This document shows positions 63,560 to 64,000 of a stretch of DNA of 64,000 nt, in pieces. How positions within the stretch are numbered: the first letter of the stretch is position 1; every line of letters begins with the position of its first letter. The translations under genes were made by a program, and so were the position numbers. Under the pieces are notes generated by a model. The model did no database searches. It had not been told where the DNA came from and was given only the letters and a program-made list of their open reading frames with translations. This stretch comes from Sclerurus mexicanus (Eukaryota > Chordata > Aves > Passeriformes > Furnariidae). Location: NCBI GenBank assembly GCA_013396755.1, contig VWZF01005531.1, positions 1,036,328 to 1,100,327 of the forward strand, written 5' to 3'.

Positions 63560-64000
63560 CCAAAGATACCTGTCCCAGCCACGACAAGGAAACACTGGGA
63601 TGGAGAAGGCAAAGAGGCGTTTTTCTGCCCGTCCTGGAGCCCGTGTTTCCCAGAGTAATTTTTTACGGGAGCAGATGTTTATCCGGCTCCTGGAATTCGC
63701 GGTCTCAGGGCCGTGCCAGCCCAGCCCAGGCCGCACGGCCTGTCAGCGCGGCTCCCGGGCCGCCCCAGCACCCCTTCGGCCTCATCGAAGCACCTCACCC
63801 CCCGCCTGCCAACAGCGGCCTTCACATTTTATTTATTTATTTATTTTTTTAAGTGAATTCTCATTCATTACTCGGGCACCCACCGCTGACTTCACGAGGC
63901 GAGGCGCCGGCCGCTCCCTACGCCAACTGCGTGGGCGCGCGGGCGCAGCCAGCGTAAGGCTCCGCGGCGCCGCACGGGCCGCGCTGCGCAGCGGCGCTAC
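63560..64000 (+). promoter_or_regulatory. CpG island at the right edge, probable SEPTIN7 promoter
   Basis: From about 63560 the sequence becomes GC-rich, and from 63890 to the end CpG is very dense (GCGTGGGCGCGCGGGCGCAG, CTGCGCAGCGGCGC). GCGCA half sites resembling NRF1 motifs are present. In mammals the gene divergent from HERPUD2 on its 5' side is SEPTIN7, so this is the expected place and strand. No first coding exon is seen, so the strand and gene name are inferred. Confidence 0.6.
63827..63850. repeat. (ATTT)n microsatellite
   Basis: About four to five ATTT units ending in a T run, sitting within the GC-rich right-hand island. Confidence 0.85.

Noticed and set aside
63560..64000. SEPTIN7 first coding exon inside the window
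   Set aside because: No ATG with the expected N-terminal septin-7 coding sequence is visible before the window ends.

Overview
This window looks like bird (avian) nuclear DNA. It carries several 5'-truncated CR1 LINE fragments whose 3' ends match the common avian CR1 tails. It also has one multi-exon vertebrate gene with canonical GT-AG introns, CpG islands at promoter-like positions, and long AT-rich stretches without genes. The only protein-coding gene I can support is HERPUD2, on the minus strand from 31636 down to 13353. Its eight coding exons join to exactly 406 codons plus a stop.

Layout from left to right. Positions 1-9680 are intergenic with no recognised gene. Positions 9700-10820 form an orphan CpG-rich block with a GC-rich minisatellite, a CTG tract and two ambiguous bases. 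Positions 10820-12500 are AT-rich spacer. Positions 12528-13352 are the HERPUD2 3' UTR with a good polyadenylation site. Positions 13353-31636 hold the HERPUD2 exons and introns, with one CR1 fragment in intron 2. Positions 31240-32110 are the HERPUD2 promoter CpG island, interrupted by a 102-base run of N. Positions 32145-63550 are about 31 kb of intergenic DNA with four more CR1 fragments, one old hAT-Charlie-like miniature transposon and several simple repeats. Positions 63560-64000 enter a second CpG island.

HERPUD2 encodes an endoplasmic-reticulum membrane protein with an N-terminal ubiquitin-like domain, a relative of HERP in ER-associated degradation. In mammals its 5' neighbour, in divergent orientation, is SEPTIN7. 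The CpG island at the right edge is therefore best read as the probable SEPTIN7 promoter, but no SEPTIN7 coding exon lies inside the window. That assignment rests on synteny, not on sequence identity.

I found no tRNA or rRNA genes, CRISPR arrays, operons or clear viral genes, and nothing that amounts to a new biological system. The most unusual stretch is the orphan CpG island and minisatellite about 2 kb beyond the 3' end of HERPUD2.
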